From: Planctomycetaceae bacterium
Lineage (GTDB): Bacteria; Planctomycetota; Planctomycetia; Planctomycetales; Planctomycetaceae
Length of the DNA: 22,837 bases
Reading direction: 5' to 3'
Assembly (NCBI GenBank): GCA_020426085.1
Contig: JAGQQP010000010.1
Span: 1-22,837 of the forward strand
The notes under the pieces were generated by a model. It was not told where the DNA came from and did not search any database. It saw only the letters and a list, made by a program, of their open reading frames with translations. The position numbers were made by a program, and so were the translations under genes. The number at the start of each line of letters is the position of its first letter. Position 1 is the first letter of the stretch. Shown here piece after piece: positions 1 through 7,324 of this stretch.

Positions 1-350
1 GCGATCTGGAAGAAGCGGCCGCCAACGGACACAAACGGGCACAGCTTGCCCTGGGCGTGTTCCACTCAGCCATTCGCCAATACCTGGGAGCTTACATGAC
101 GGTACTGGGGGGTGTCGATGCGATTGTTTTCACGGGTGGAATCGGTGAGAACAGTGTCAGCTTAAGAGAAAAAGTCTGCAGCAACCTGGAATGGGCGGGA
201 ATTCGTCTGGATCCTGAAAAGAACAAATCGGCTTCGCATGAAGCACAGATCCAGGCGGACGACAGCAAAGTACAGATCTGGGTTGTGCCTACGAACGAGG
301 AGATTGTAGTAGGCAGGCAGACCGTGGAAGTCATTGAAGGGCGTTCGTAA
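1..350 (+). CDS. ackA: Acetate kinase, C-terminal fragment (5' truncated by window edge)
   Basis: The reading frame is open from base 3 to the TAA at 348-350, giving about 115 residues of the C-terminal end of an ASKHA-fold acetate/propionate kinase. The diagnostic stretch is FTGGIGENS, which contains the conserved nucleotide/metal-site glutamate of the family, preceded by the helix with VFHSAIRQYLGAYM. The enzyme makes ATP from an acyl-phosphate and ADP. In this operon the likely substrate is lactyl- or propionyl-phosphate produced from lactaldehyde in the microcompartment pathway, the role proposed for the kinase of PVM-type loci. It is followed after 50 bases by a vertex-protein gene on the same strand, consistent with one operon. 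The start codon and N-terminal two-thirds lie outside the window. Family assignment is firm; the exact acyl substrate is inferred. Confidence 0.93.
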   Translation, partial: DLEEAAANGHKRAQLALGVFHSAIRQYLGAYMTVLGGVDAIVFTGGIGENSVSLREKVCSNLEWAGIRLDPEKNKSASHEAQIQADDSKVQIWVVPTNEEIVVGRQTVEVIEGRS

Positions 351-400
351 CGCCTGGAGAATACAGTTATCCCTTAGAGGATTTTACAGGAGTTGGTTCG

Positions 401-712
401 ATGTTTATAGGACGCATAACCGGCAGTGTTGTTTCGTCTCAGAAAGTCGAAACGATGGTCGGTCAGAAACTGCTGATTGTCGAACCGTTGCGCGTCAACG
501 AGAAAGACCAGAGTGATCTGACTCCCACCGGACGATCGTTTATCGTCGTCGATACTGTGGGAGCAGGGCAGGGAGAAGTCGTATTGTGTGTGCAGGGCTC
601 ATCGGCCCGCTTCACACCTGAGACCAAAACACTGCCCATCGATGCCGCCATCATCGGCATTGTCGATCAGGTTCACATTGGTTCCAAGGAGATATTTAAC
701 TCGAAGGATTAA
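401..712 (+). CDS. BMC-P pentameric vertex shell protein 1 (EutN/CcmL family)
   Basis: This 103-aa protein has the EutN/CcmL pattern. It opens with the beta-strand MFIGRITGSVVSSQ, then KLLIVEPL, a central VVDTVGAGQGEVVL loop and a closing strand DAAIIGIVDQVHI. Members form pentamers that cap the vertices of the icosahedral microcompartment shell. It is the longest of three BMC-P paralogues here (103, 86 and 93 aa). Three pentamer genes in one locus is the pattern known for PVM-type organelles. The ATG at 401 has a good ribosome binding site, CAGGAG, about 9 bases upstream. It lies 50 bases after the kinase stop and 25 bases before the next start, so it is probably cotranscribed. Unlike the other two it keeps a roughly 12-residue C-terminal extension after the last strand (GSKEIFNSKD). 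Confidence 0.93.
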   Translation: MFIGRITGSVVSSQKVETMVGQKLLIVEPLRVNEKDQSDLTPTGRSFIVVDTVGAGQGEVVLCVQGSSARFTPETKTLPIDAAIIGIVDQVHIGSKEIFNSKD

Positions 713-737
713 CCCGAACGGAAGCAGGAGAAAGAAC

Positions 738-1253
738 ATGGCCACGCAACAAGTTCAGATGACGACGGAACAACGTGCCAGAGCGATGAACATCATCTGG
801 TTTTCAATGATTCTGGGCGTGGTGGTGTTTGCGGTGATCGCTGGTGTGCAGGGACAGAATCAGAAGCCGCAGGAAGACATGCTCCTGACGATGATCGGAA
901 TGGGGATGGCTGCCTTCATGTTTGTTGTCAGTCTGATTGTCCCCAATATTGTAGCAAATCAGCAGTTTCGGGCGACCCTGCAACGGGGGCGATACGAAAC
1001 GGACGAGGAGAAAAAGCAGGCGATGAATGATCTGGAATCGGTCTACATGACCAAATTCCTGATCGGGATGGCACTGCTGGAAGGCGGGGCCTTTATGAAT
1101 CTGGTCTTTTATCTTGTGGAAGGACAGATCCTGGCCTTAATCCCGGTCGCCATTCTGGTGGCCTTGATGATCGCCTCGAGACCATCACAAGCAAAACTGG
1201 AAGCATGGATTCGCAACCAGATGGAAAACTATAACCTGGAAAGCCAAAACTGA
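738..1253 (+). CDS. Small four-helix membrane protein in BMC operon, function unknown
   Basis: I do not recognise this 171-aa protein by family. The ATG at 738 is preferred over the longer upstream frame because AGGAG lies 7 bases before it and the upstream extension would overlap the BMC-P gene. Four hydrophobic segments are visible at about residues 17-38, 48-73, 107-128 and 130-147. A charged cytoplasmic-type loop (residues 74-106, rich in R, E and K) lies between helices 2 and 3, and an amphipathic charged tail follows helix 4. Arg/Lys-rich flanks suggest both ends are cytoplasmic. It is embedded between a vertex-protein gene and the aldehyde dehydrogenase gene on the same strand. Possible roles are membrane association of the shell, or transport/regulation linked to the pathway; both are guesses from position. 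Shell proteins and cargo are normally soluble, so its place here is notable. Confidence 0.85.
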   Translation: MATQQVQMTTEQRARAMNIIWFSMILGVVVFAVIAGVQGQNQKPQEDMLLTMIGMGMAAFMFVVSLIVPNIVANQQFRATLQRGRYETDEEKKQAMNDLESVYMTKFLIGMALLEGGAFMNLVFYLVEGQILALIPVAILVALMIASRPSQAKLEAWIRNQMENYNLESQN

Positions 1254-1271
1254 AACAAAACAGACTGAGTC

Positions 1272-1307
1272 AGCCGCAGGAAACACCCGCTTTCACAGCT
1301 GGCGGCT
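1272..1307 (+). other. Intercistronic inverted repeat before aldehyde dehydrogenase gene
   Basis: AGCCGC at 1272-1277 pairs exactly with GCGGCT at 1302-1307, leaving a 24-base loop. It sits directly before the GGGGAG ribosome binding site (about 1309-1314) of the next gene and has no T-run after it, so it is not an obvious terminator. It could be an mRNA processing or stability element. Six base pairs with a long loop can arise by chance. Confidence 0.3.
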
Positions 1308-1323
1308 CGGGGAGAAATAAATT

Positions 1324-2754
1324 ATGCAGGCGACTGAAGAAGCCATTCGTAGTGTCGTACAGGAAGTGTTATCACAACTTAATAATAAAGGCGGTTATGG
1401 TTCCGCTTCCGCCACCACACAAACCGATGGCGACTGGGGTGTCTTCCAGAGCGTCGATCAGGCCGTCGCTGCTGCCACTGCCGGACAGAAGCAGCTGTTG
1501 AACGCCTCACTGGCTGATCGGGCCAAGGCCTTAGAAATCGTACGGCAGATCTGTTCTACCCAGGCTGATGAACTCGGTCGTATGGAAATGGAAGAGACCA
1601 AAATCGGACGCCTCGACCATAAAATCGAAAAACTGCATCTGATCAAAAACATTCCCGGCATGGAATTCCTCAAAACGGAAGCCGTTTCCGGAGATTATGG
1701 AGTCAGCCTCACTGAATACGCCCCATTCGGCGTCATCGGTGCGATCACTCCTGTGACCCACTCGCTGCCAACACTGGCCTGTAACTTTATCAATATGGTC
1801 GCTGCCGGTAATACGCTGGTCGTCAACCCGCATCCCAGCGGTGCGAAAATCGCCTGCGAAGGGGTTCGCCGCTTCAACCGTGCCATTTACCAGGCAACCG
1901 GACTGCAGAACCTGGTGACCATTGTCGGCAATCCGACTCTGGAAACCGCTGACGAAATCTTCAATCACCGTGGTATTCCACTGCTCGTCGTCACCGGGGG
2001 ACCAGGTGTCGCTCGTGCTGCTCTGGCTGCCAAGAAACGGGCCATTGTCGCCGGTCCGGGGAATCCTCCCGTGGTCGTCGATGAAACCGCCGACATCGAC
2101 AACGCAGCCAAATCGATCATCATCGGGGCAGCCTACGACAACAACCTGCTCTGTATTGGCGAAAAAGAAGTCTTCGCCGTCGACAGTATTTTCGACCAGC
2201 TGATGTCAGCCATGGGCCGTCATGGCGGATTCCAGCTGAACGCACAGCAGGTCGCACAACTCACTTCGCTGGCCTTTGCACCTCCCAAAGAACCGGGTGG
2301 ACACGCGATCCTCAACCGCGACATGATCGGCAAAGACGCCGCTGTGCTCGCCGGTATGATCGGCGTCAGCGTGCCGGCAGGAACGGAATTACTTTACGGC
2401 GAAACCGATACGAACAACCCGTTCGTACCTGAAGAGCAGATGATGCCTTTCGTGCCATTTGTTCGCTGCCGCAATGCGGATCACGGAATCGAGCTGGCCA
2501 AAGAATTCGAACACGGATTCCGGCACACCAGCATGATTCACTCACGCAATATTGAAACAATCACCAAAATGGGTCGCATCATGGATACTACTCTGTTCGT
2601 GCAGAATGGTCCCTGTGGAGCCGCTTTGGGTAATGGTGGTGAAGGGTATGCATCCTTCAGTATCGCGACACCAACCGGAGAAGGGGTCACCAACCCGCTG
2701 ACCTTCACCCGCTTCCGTCGTTCCACCACCGTCGGACATTTACGAGTTATCTAA
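1324..2754 (+). CDS. CoA-acylating aldehyde dehydrogenase (PduP/EutE-like), microcompartment cargo
   Basis: This 476-aa protein has the length and motifs of CoA-acylating aldehyde dehydrogenases of the PduP/EutE type, which oxidise an aldehyde with NAD+ and CoA to acyl-CoA. Visible motifs are the cofactor-binding [14 protein letters not shown] (133-146), VVNPHPSGA (166-174) and VVTGGPG (222-228). The catalytic cysteine is C277 in [13 protein letters not shown], and the family signature [16 protein letters not shown] is at 451-466. Residues 1-20 ([16 protein letters not shown] core) form an amphipathic helix followed by a Gly/Ser/Ala/Thr linker (21-37), typical of an encapsulation peptide that docks to the shell interior. 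In this operon the natural substrate is most likely L-lactaldehyde from the downstream aldolase, giving lactyl-CoA; that is inference from PVM systems. A GGGGAG site precedes the ATG. Confidence 0.94.
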   Translation: MQATEEAIRSVVQEVLSQLNNKGGYGSASATTQTDGDWGVFQSVDQAVAAATAGQKQLLNASLADRAKALEIVRQICSTQADELGRMEMEETKIGRLDHKIEKLHLIKNIPGMEFLKTEAVSGDYGVSLTEYAPFGVIGAITPVTHSLPTLACNFINMVAAGNTLVVNPHPSGAKIACEGVRRFNRAIYQATGLQNLVTIVGNPTLETADEIFNHRGIPLLVVTGGPGVARAALAAKKRAIVAGPGNPPVVVDETADIDNAAKSIIIGAAYDNNLLCIGEKEVFAVDSIFDQLMSAMGRHGGFQLNAQQVAQLTSLAFAPPKEPGGHAILNRDMIGKDAAVLAGMIGVSVPAGTELLYGETDTNNPFVPEEQMMPFVPFVRCRNADHGIELAKEFEHGFRHTSMIHSRNIETITKMGRIMDTTLFVQNGPCGAALGNGGEGYASFSIATPTGEGVTNPLTFTRFRRSTTVGHLRVI

Positions 2755-2793
2755 GTTAAGTTGAGCGGATTACCGCTTCAGGATTGAAATCAT

Positions 2794-3054
2794 ATGTTGA
2801 CAGGACAGGTCATAGGACGGGCAACCGCAACGGCAAAACATCCCAGTCTTGCCGGCTGGCGATTATTGCTGGTCCAGACTCTGGACATTCAGGGCAACGC
2901 AGATGGATTTCCTGAACTGGTCATCGATCGCCTGGGATGTGGCAAAGGGGATATTGTCCTGCTGACATCCGACGGCGCAGCCGTCCGGGACATGGTCGGA
3001 ACTGATAATACTCCCATCCGCTGGGCCACGATGGGCGTCATTGATCGCGAATAA
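2794..3054 (+). CDS. BMC-P pentameric vertex shell protein 2 (EutN/CcmL family)
   Basis: This is an 86-aa EutN/CcmL-type protein. The first strand is MLTGQVIGRATATAKHPSL, followed by WRLLLVQTLD, the central VIDRLGCGKGDIVLLTSDG and a closing ATMGVIDRE. The HPSL motif near residue 16 is shared with the third vertex protein (HPSLDG), so these two are closer to each other than to the first. It lies 39 bases after the aldehyde dehydrogenase gene and 31 before the 222-aa gene. The ATG follows a modest AGGA. Length is normal for a minimal BMC-P domain. Family assignment is firm. Whether the three paralogues form separate homopentamers or mix cannot be told from sequence. Confidence 0.93.
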   Translation: MLTGQVIGRATATAKHPSLAGWRLLLVQTLDIQGNADGFPELVIDRLGCGKGDIVLLTSDGAAVRDMVGTDNTPIRWATMGVIDRE

Positions 3055-3085
3055 TCGCAAACAAAATAAAGTGAATTACTGAGTC

Positions 3086-3754
3086 ATGCAGTTTTCTGAA
3101 GAATTAGTCAACCAGGTCGTCGCCAATGTACTGTCGACCCTCTCCCGCCAGGGACAGGTCGCGCACACCGGCACTGCCTTATCTGATGCTTCAGTCGTAC
3201 TCACCGACAAAGTTATTACAGCAGATTTACTGGCAGCAAAAGTAAAGGGACAGGTAGCCGTCGGCATTGCTGCGGGAGCCATTCTGACACCGACTGCCAA
3301 AGATTATTTACGACAGAATCAGATCAGCGTGCATCGCGCTTCGACGTCTGCTGCTTCCACAAAGCAGGGGGCAAAGTGGCGGGCCATCGTGCTCACACAT
3401 TCGTCGGCTGTGGAAAATGCTCTGACTGATCTGGAACAACAGACTGGCGCACACTGGTCGCAGGAATTAAGTACGTCGCTGGATCACGCTGTGCAAGATG
3501 CGATCAGCAGCCTGTGCCGTGCCGATGCGGCAGGAGTAGTCCTGTTTGCCTCGACGGCTGAGAAAGCAGCCTGCCTGGCAAATCGAAATCAGAAAGTCCG
3601 TGCGGCAGCAGTACAGGATGTGAATCATTTACGAGAAGTGATCTCGCAGCTGGGACCGAATCTGATCTGCGTGAATCCAAAACAGAAATCGTTTATCGAA
3701 CTCAGAAACCTGGTCAAAACATTCGTCAAAGCAGGCGTTCCCCAGGAAAAGTAG
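3086..3754 (+). CDS. Putative BMC luminal protein with degenerate RpiB-like C-terminal domain
   Basis: This 222-aa protein has three visible parts. Residues 1-20 (FSEELVNQVVANVLSTL core) form an amphipathic helix very like the aldehyde dehydrogenase N-terminus, so it is probably an encapsulation peptide. Residues about 32-75 contain VITADLLAAK and AGAILTPTAKDYLRQNQI, a motif seen in several microcompartment-associated proteins such as EutT-like ones. Residues about 95-220 resemble the LacA/RpiB sugar-phosphate isomerase fold: AGVVLFAST, LANRNQKVRAAAVQDV and PNLICVNPKQ align with the ILICGTG, AANKFAGIRAVV and NVLAFG blocks of RpiB. The catalytic Cys and GTG anion loop of true RpiB are replaced (LFASTAE), so isomerase activity is doubtful. 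The ATG has no strong ribosome binding site. The RpiB relationship is my reading of patterns, not a database result. Confidence 0.78.
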   Translation: MQFSEELVNQVVANVLSTLSRQGQVAHTGTALSDASVVLTDKVITADLLAAKVKGQVAVGIAAGAILTPTAKDYLRQNQISVHRASTSAASTKQGAKWRAIVLTHSSAVENALTDLEQQTGAHWSQELSTSLDHAVQDAISSLCRADAAGVVLFASTAEKAACLANRNQKVRAAAVQDVNHLREVISQLGPNLICVNPKQKSFIELRNLVKTFVKAGVPQEK

Positions 3755-3774
3755 CCTGCTGAAAGTAAAGAATT

Positions 3775-4056
3775 ATGAAAATCGCAGAAGTCATCGGAAA
3801 AGTGACCTTGTCTCGCAGGCATCCCAGTCTGGATGGTGCCCGCTGGCTGGTTGCGATTCCACTGAAAAGCGATGAACTGAATTCAAAGAAGAAGAAAAAA
3901 ACGGAACCTTTTGTCATTTACGATGAGCTGGGTGCCTCACCTGGCTGCCAGATTGCAGTCAGCGAAGGAGCAGAAGCAGCCGCTCCCTTTCATCCTGATG
4001 TGAAACCGATTGACGCTTACGTGTCAGCGATTCTCGATCAGGTTGAAGTTTACTGA
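3775..4056 (+). CDS. BMC-P pentameric vertex shell protein 3 (EutN/CcmL family) with lysine-rich loop
   Basis: This is a 93-aa EutN/CcmL-type protein. The first strand MKIAEVIGKVTLSRRHPSLDG is followed by WLVAIPL, a central FVIYDELGASPGCQIAVSEG and a closing AYVSAILDQVEVY. Compared with the second vertex protein it carries an insertion after strand 2 with five consecutive lysines (SKKKKKTEP, about residues 39-47). This would give a strongly basic loop on the pentamer surface. The codons for these lysines create an A-rich tract with a run of seven A (3896-3902), a possible slippage site, but the frame is intact. The gene starts 20 bases after the 222-aa protein's stop codon and precedes the aldolase gene by 66 bases. 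Confidence 0.92.
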   Translation: MKIAEVIGKVTLSRRHPSLDGARWLVAIPLKSDELNSKKKKKTEPFVIYDELGASPGCQIAVSEGAEAAAPFHPDVKPIDAYVSAILDQVEVY

Positions 4057-4122
4057 GACAAGTTTGAAATTTAATCCCCTAACTGAAATCACATATTTTT
4101 ATTAACGTTTGGAGCTAAAACC

Positions 4123-5013
4123 ATGTCAAATCAATGGAACAGTGGAATTCATGATCGGAAGCTGAAAGAAGAAATCTGCGAAATCGGACGTCGCGTCTAT
4201 AACAAGGGATTCGCAGCAGCCAACGACGGAAACATTTCCATTCGCGTCGGCGAAAACGAAGTGCTCTGCTCTCCTACGATGATCTGCAAAGGCTTCATGA
4301 AACCAGACGACATCTGTGCCGTCGACCTGGATGGAAACCAGATTGCCGGTACCCGCAAACGTACCAGCGAAATCCTGTTGCACCTGGCGATCATGAAAGA
4401 ACGTCCGGATGTCAAAGCCGTTGTGCACTGCCATCCACCTCACGCAACCGCCTTCGCTGTGGCCCGCGAGCCGATTCCTCAGTGTGTTCTGCCTGAAGTG
4501 GAAGTCTTTATGGGTGAAGTTCCCATGGCTCCCTACGAAACACCAGGCGGACAGAAATTCGCCGACACAGTTGTGCCGTTCCTCAAAGGGGGCACAAACA
4601 CAATCATCCTGACCGGGCACGGCACCGTGACCTTTGGTAAATCACTGGAAGATGCATACTGGAAAACAGAAATCCTGGATGCCTACTGCAACATCCTGCT
4701 GCTTTCGAAGCAGTTGGGTCGCGTGACTTACTTCACCGAAAACGAAACCCGGGAACTGCTCGACCTGAAGAAGAAACTCGGATTTGATGATCCTCGTTTC
4801 CATGTTGAAGACTGTGACCTGTGTGGAAACAGCGCATTTCGTGATGGTTATAAAGAAGGGCTGCCTCAGCAGAAATCATTCGAACCTGCTCCCAGCTATC
4901 CCGGTTACCTGTCGAAACCCTCGACACAGGCAACACCGACTACCAGTAACGGAGACTCAGATCAGTTAATCAAAGCGATTACCGATCAGGTCATGTCGGC
5001 TCTGGGTAAATAA
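4123..5013 (+). CDS. Class II aldolase (fuculose/rhamnulose-1-phosphate aldolase type), microcompartment cargo
   Basis: This 296-aa protein has a class II (zinc) aldolase/adducin-type domain over about residues 14-205. Metal ligands visible are H102 and H104 in VHCHPPHA and H166 in LTGHGTVTFG; E83 in TSEILLH fits the catalytic glutamate. NDGNISIR (34-41) is the phosphate-loop region. Known PVM aldolases cleave L-fuculose-1-phosphate or L-rhamnulose-1-phosphate to DHAP and lactaldehyde. The protein is about 80 residues longer than stand-alone FucA. The extra part has a CxxC pair (C231, C234), a Pro/Ser/Thr-rich linker and a terminal amphipathic helix (DQLIKAITDQVMSALG, 280-295) that looks like a C-terminal encapsulation peptide. 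GGAG lies 12 bases before the ATG. Exact sugar specificity is not readable from sequence. Confidence 0.92.
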   Translation: MSNQWNSGIHDRKLKEEICEIGRRVYNKGFAAANDGNISIRVGENEVLCSPTMICKGFMKPDDICAVDLDGNQIAGTRKRTSEILLHLAIMKERPDVKAVVHCHPPHATAFAVAREPIPQCVLPEVEVFMGEVPMAPYETPGGQKFADTVVPFLKGGTNTIILTGHGTVTFGKSLEDAYWKTEILDAYCNILLLSKQLGRVTYFTENETRELLDLKKKLGFDDPRFHVEDCDLCGNSAFRDGYKEGLPQQKSFEPAPSYPGYLSKPSTQATPTTSNGDSDQLIKAITDQVMSALGK

Positions 5014-5073
5014 TCCCAGTATTATCAACTTTATAAAATACGCATCACATCGTCATATAGAAAAGATATTAAC

Positions 5074-6000
5074 ATGAATGTCAGTATTATCGGTGGTGGC
5101 GGGCTCGTAGGCTCCTGTGCCGCCTTTGCATTACAGGCCGGAGGCATCGTCCGGGAAATCGCTCTGGTAGACGTCAATCAGGATCTGGTCGAAGGCCAGG
5201 CACTAGACCTGCTGCATGGCAGTTCCTTAACCGCCGATCAGAAAATCTACGCTGGCGGCACTGAACTCGTGAAAGACAGCGATGTCATCGTGATCACCGC
5301 CGGTCTGCGACGGAAACCGGACGAAAGCCGTCTGGATCTGATCAACCGGAACGTGGCTCTGTTCAAAAACATTCTGGAAGATGTGAAACGTGTTGGAACA
5401 AAACCGGGAGCGATTGTCTTTGTCGTCTCCAATCCGGTCGACGTACTCACCTATCTGGCAATGAAAGAACTCGGACTGCCACCACAACAGGTCATCGGCC
5501 TAGGTACGGTTCTGGATACGACCCGCCTCCGCAGCATGCTGGCTGCCCGACTCGACGTTCCTCCGACTCAGGTTTCAACCCTGATTCTGGGTGAGCATGG
5601 CGACAGCATGGTTCCGATCTGGTCTGCTGCTCAAATTGGCGGACTGCCACTCGAAAAATTCCCAGGCTGCAATCCCAGTCTGATTGCCGAAGTCGAAAAG
5701 AAAACACGTGGCAGTGGAGCCGAAGTCATCAAGAAAAAAGGGGGAGCCGGTTTTGCTGTCGGCGTAAGCATCGCAGATGTCGTGCACTGCATCGCCCTCG
5801 ATCAGCGTCGTATTCTGCCGGTTTCTTCGCTGCAGAATGGTGCCTTTGGTCTGCGAGATGTCTGCATTTCCGTTCCGACCGTCATGGGTCGTTCCGGTGT
5901 CATGCAGCACCTGGAAATCGAACTCTGGCCGAAAGAACAGCTGGCTCTGACTCAGTCCGGCCGGGTTCTGCGGGAAACCGTCGACAAGGTCCTGGGCTGA
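5074..6000 (+). CDS. NAD-dependent L-lactate/malate dehydrogenase family protein
   Basis: This 308-aa protein is full length for the LDH/MDH superfamily. The Rossmann nucleotide motif GGGGLVG (7-13) is followed by D33, which favours NAD over NADP. The active-site loop reads GLRRKPDESR (77-86), with substrate-binding R86. D148 and R151 (LDTTR) and catalytic H175 (LGEHGDS) complete the family catalytic set. At the position that separates the two activities (Q102 in lactate dehydrogenase numbering) this protein has R80, the malate-type residue. In PVM operons this enzyme is thought to support redox balance, for example by regenerating NAD+ for the aldehyde dehydrogenase. No terminal encapsulation-like extension is visible, so it may act outside the organelle. 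It starts 60 bases after the aldolase stop, with no clear ribosome binding site. Confidence 0.92.
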   Translation: MNVSIIGGGGLVGSCAAFALQAGGIVREIALVDVNQDLVEGQALDLLHGSSLTADQKIYAGGTELVKDSDVIVITAGLRRKPDESRLDLINRNVALFKNILEDVKRVGTKPGAIVFVVSNPVDVLTYLAMKELGLPPQQVIGLGTVLDTTRLRSMLAARLDVPPTQVSTLILGEHGDSMVPIWSAAQIGGLPLEKFPGCNPSLIAEVEKKTRGSGAEVIKKKGGAGFAVGVSIADVVHCIALDQRRILPVSSLQNGAFGLRDVCISVPTVMGRSGVMQHLEIELWPKEQLALTQSGRVLRETVDKVLG

Positions 6001-6074
6001 TAGCTCAGCTGCAGACCACCTATGATCTTTTATTGCGTTCTGCTTTTGCGTTTTGTTTTTGAAATGATTGTGTG

Positions 6075-7292
6075 ATGGAAAAATCTCTCGACAGGAAGCT
6101 TCAATCAATTCACGCTGACCCCAGCGGCTCGAAAGAGTTTATCATCGCCGATGCCAAGGATGCGGATATGGCCTTCGGCATTGGCGCTCCCGGTTTATCG
6201 CCTGAACGGCACGATCAGGAACTCAAATACAAAACGCTGGCAGAATACCGCGAACAGATCCGGGAAGTGATCAAGCAGGAAGTGGTCGACATCGTTTTGA
6301 TGTCGGCCAGTACCAGCGAGAAACTGACGATCGACGAACGCCTGTTCGACAATTCGCCAATCACTCCCGCTGCCCGGGCCAACGATACGACCGACGTGCA
6401 TGTGCCTCGTGGTGGAAAAATCCATCTGGCTCCTGCGAAACCATTTCGCTCTGCCAGCCTGGATCACATTCAATGCGGTCACCTCGATTGTTCTCCTGAA
6501 GAACGCGCCTATGGTGCTGACCTGGGTCTTTACTCAGTAACCTTTAATAACAATCTCGAAGAGGACCTGGCGACTCTTGAACGGTACAAAGAGTTTCGGG
6601 AAGAAGCTGAACGTAAAAAGTTTCGTCACTTCCTGGAGATCTTTGACCCCAACATCAATAATGCGGTCGCCGCTGACCTTGCCCCTGGATTTATCAACGA
6701 CCTGATTGCCCGCACTCTGGCTGGTGTCGCCTCGGCAGGGCGTCCCACATTCCTGAAGATGGTTTATCATGGTCCTCGGGCGATGGAAGAACTGGTCGCC
6801 TACGATCCGCATCTGATTGTAGGAATTCTGGGCGGTTCTGCAGGAACCACACTGGATGCGTTCCAGCTGATCTACGATGCCAAAAAGTATGGTGGTCGTG
6901 TCGCGCTGTTTGGACGAAAGATCAATCAGGCCGAACATCAGCTGGCATTCATTCAATTCCTGCGTTACCTGGTCGAAGACAAAATCCAGCCGGTTGAAGC
7001 AGTCAAAGCCTATCATGGCGTACTCCAGGAGCTGGGCATCAAACCAACGCGTGAACTGGAAGTCGACCTGACTTATCAGACCGCGGTGATGAGCTATGGG
7101 GGAGAAGACGGGAAAACGTTCAGCTTTCCGGCACAGAAAACAGACAGCAAACCGGCTGCCAGCAGTTCAAAAACAACGACAGCCAGTCAAGCTGCGACAA
7201 ACGGTAAGGGAACCCCTGATTTCGCTGCGATGAACTCTGCAGAGAAACTGGCTTACCATCAGGCACGATTAAACCGCATGTTTGGTGAATAA
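6075..7292 (+). CDS. Putative TIM-barrel (class I aldolase-like) protein with C-terminal tail, BMC operon
   Basis: This protein of 405 aa (406 from the overlapping GTG at 6072) is a likely beta/alpha barrel of the FbaB/LacD/DeoC aldolase type. VVDIVLMSASTSEKLT (70-85) resembles an early barrel strand. PTFLKMVYHG (224-233) carries K228, a candidate Schiff-base lysine. ILGGSAGTT (251-259) looks like a phosphate-binding loop, and RVALFGRKINQAEHQLA (275-291) matches the late-barrel strand of such aldolases. After about residue 355 comes a Ser/Thr/Ala/Lys linker and then a helical tail (MNSAEKLAYHQARLNRMFGE, 386-405), an arrangement like tethered microcompartment cargo. It is the last gene before the terminator at 7325-7370. 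Assignment to the barrel superfamily rests on pattern; its substrate is unknown. A decarboxylating or isomerising barrel enzyme is an alternative. Confidence 0.75.
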   Translation: MEKSLDRKLQSIHADPSGSKEFIIADAKDADMAFGIGAPGLSPERHDQELKYKTLAEYREQIREVIKQEVVDIVLMSASTSEKLTIDERLFDNSPITPAARANDTTDVHVPRGGKIHLAPAKPFRSASLDHIQCGHLDCSPEERAYGADLGLYSVTFNNNLEEDLATLERYKEFREEAERKKFRHFLEIFDPNINNAVAADLAPGFINDLIARTLAGVASAGRPTFLKMVYHGPRAMEELVAYDPHLIVGILGGSAGTTLDAFQLIYDAKKYGGRVALFGRKINQAEHQLAFIQFLRYLVEDKIQPVEAVKAYHGVLQELGIKPTRELEVDLTYQTAVMSYGGEDGKTFSFPAQKTDSKPAASSSKTTTASQAATNGKGTPDFAAMNSAEKLAYHQARLNRMFGE

Positions 7293-7324
7293 CTCTTACT
7301 GCTGTAAGTTGAGACATCATATCC

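Noticed and set aside
588..737. N-terminal extension of the four-helix membrane protein
   Set aside because: It overlaps the vertex-protein gene, and AGGAG supports the ATG at 738.
4126..4620. 164-aa open frame on the - strand opposite the aldolase gene
   Set aside because: It is antisense to conserved zinc-site codons; the residues show no coherent domain.
5575..6108. 177-aa open frame on the - strand opposite the dehydrogenase gene
   Set aside because: It is a shadow of a well supported gene, with low-quality composition and no family motif.
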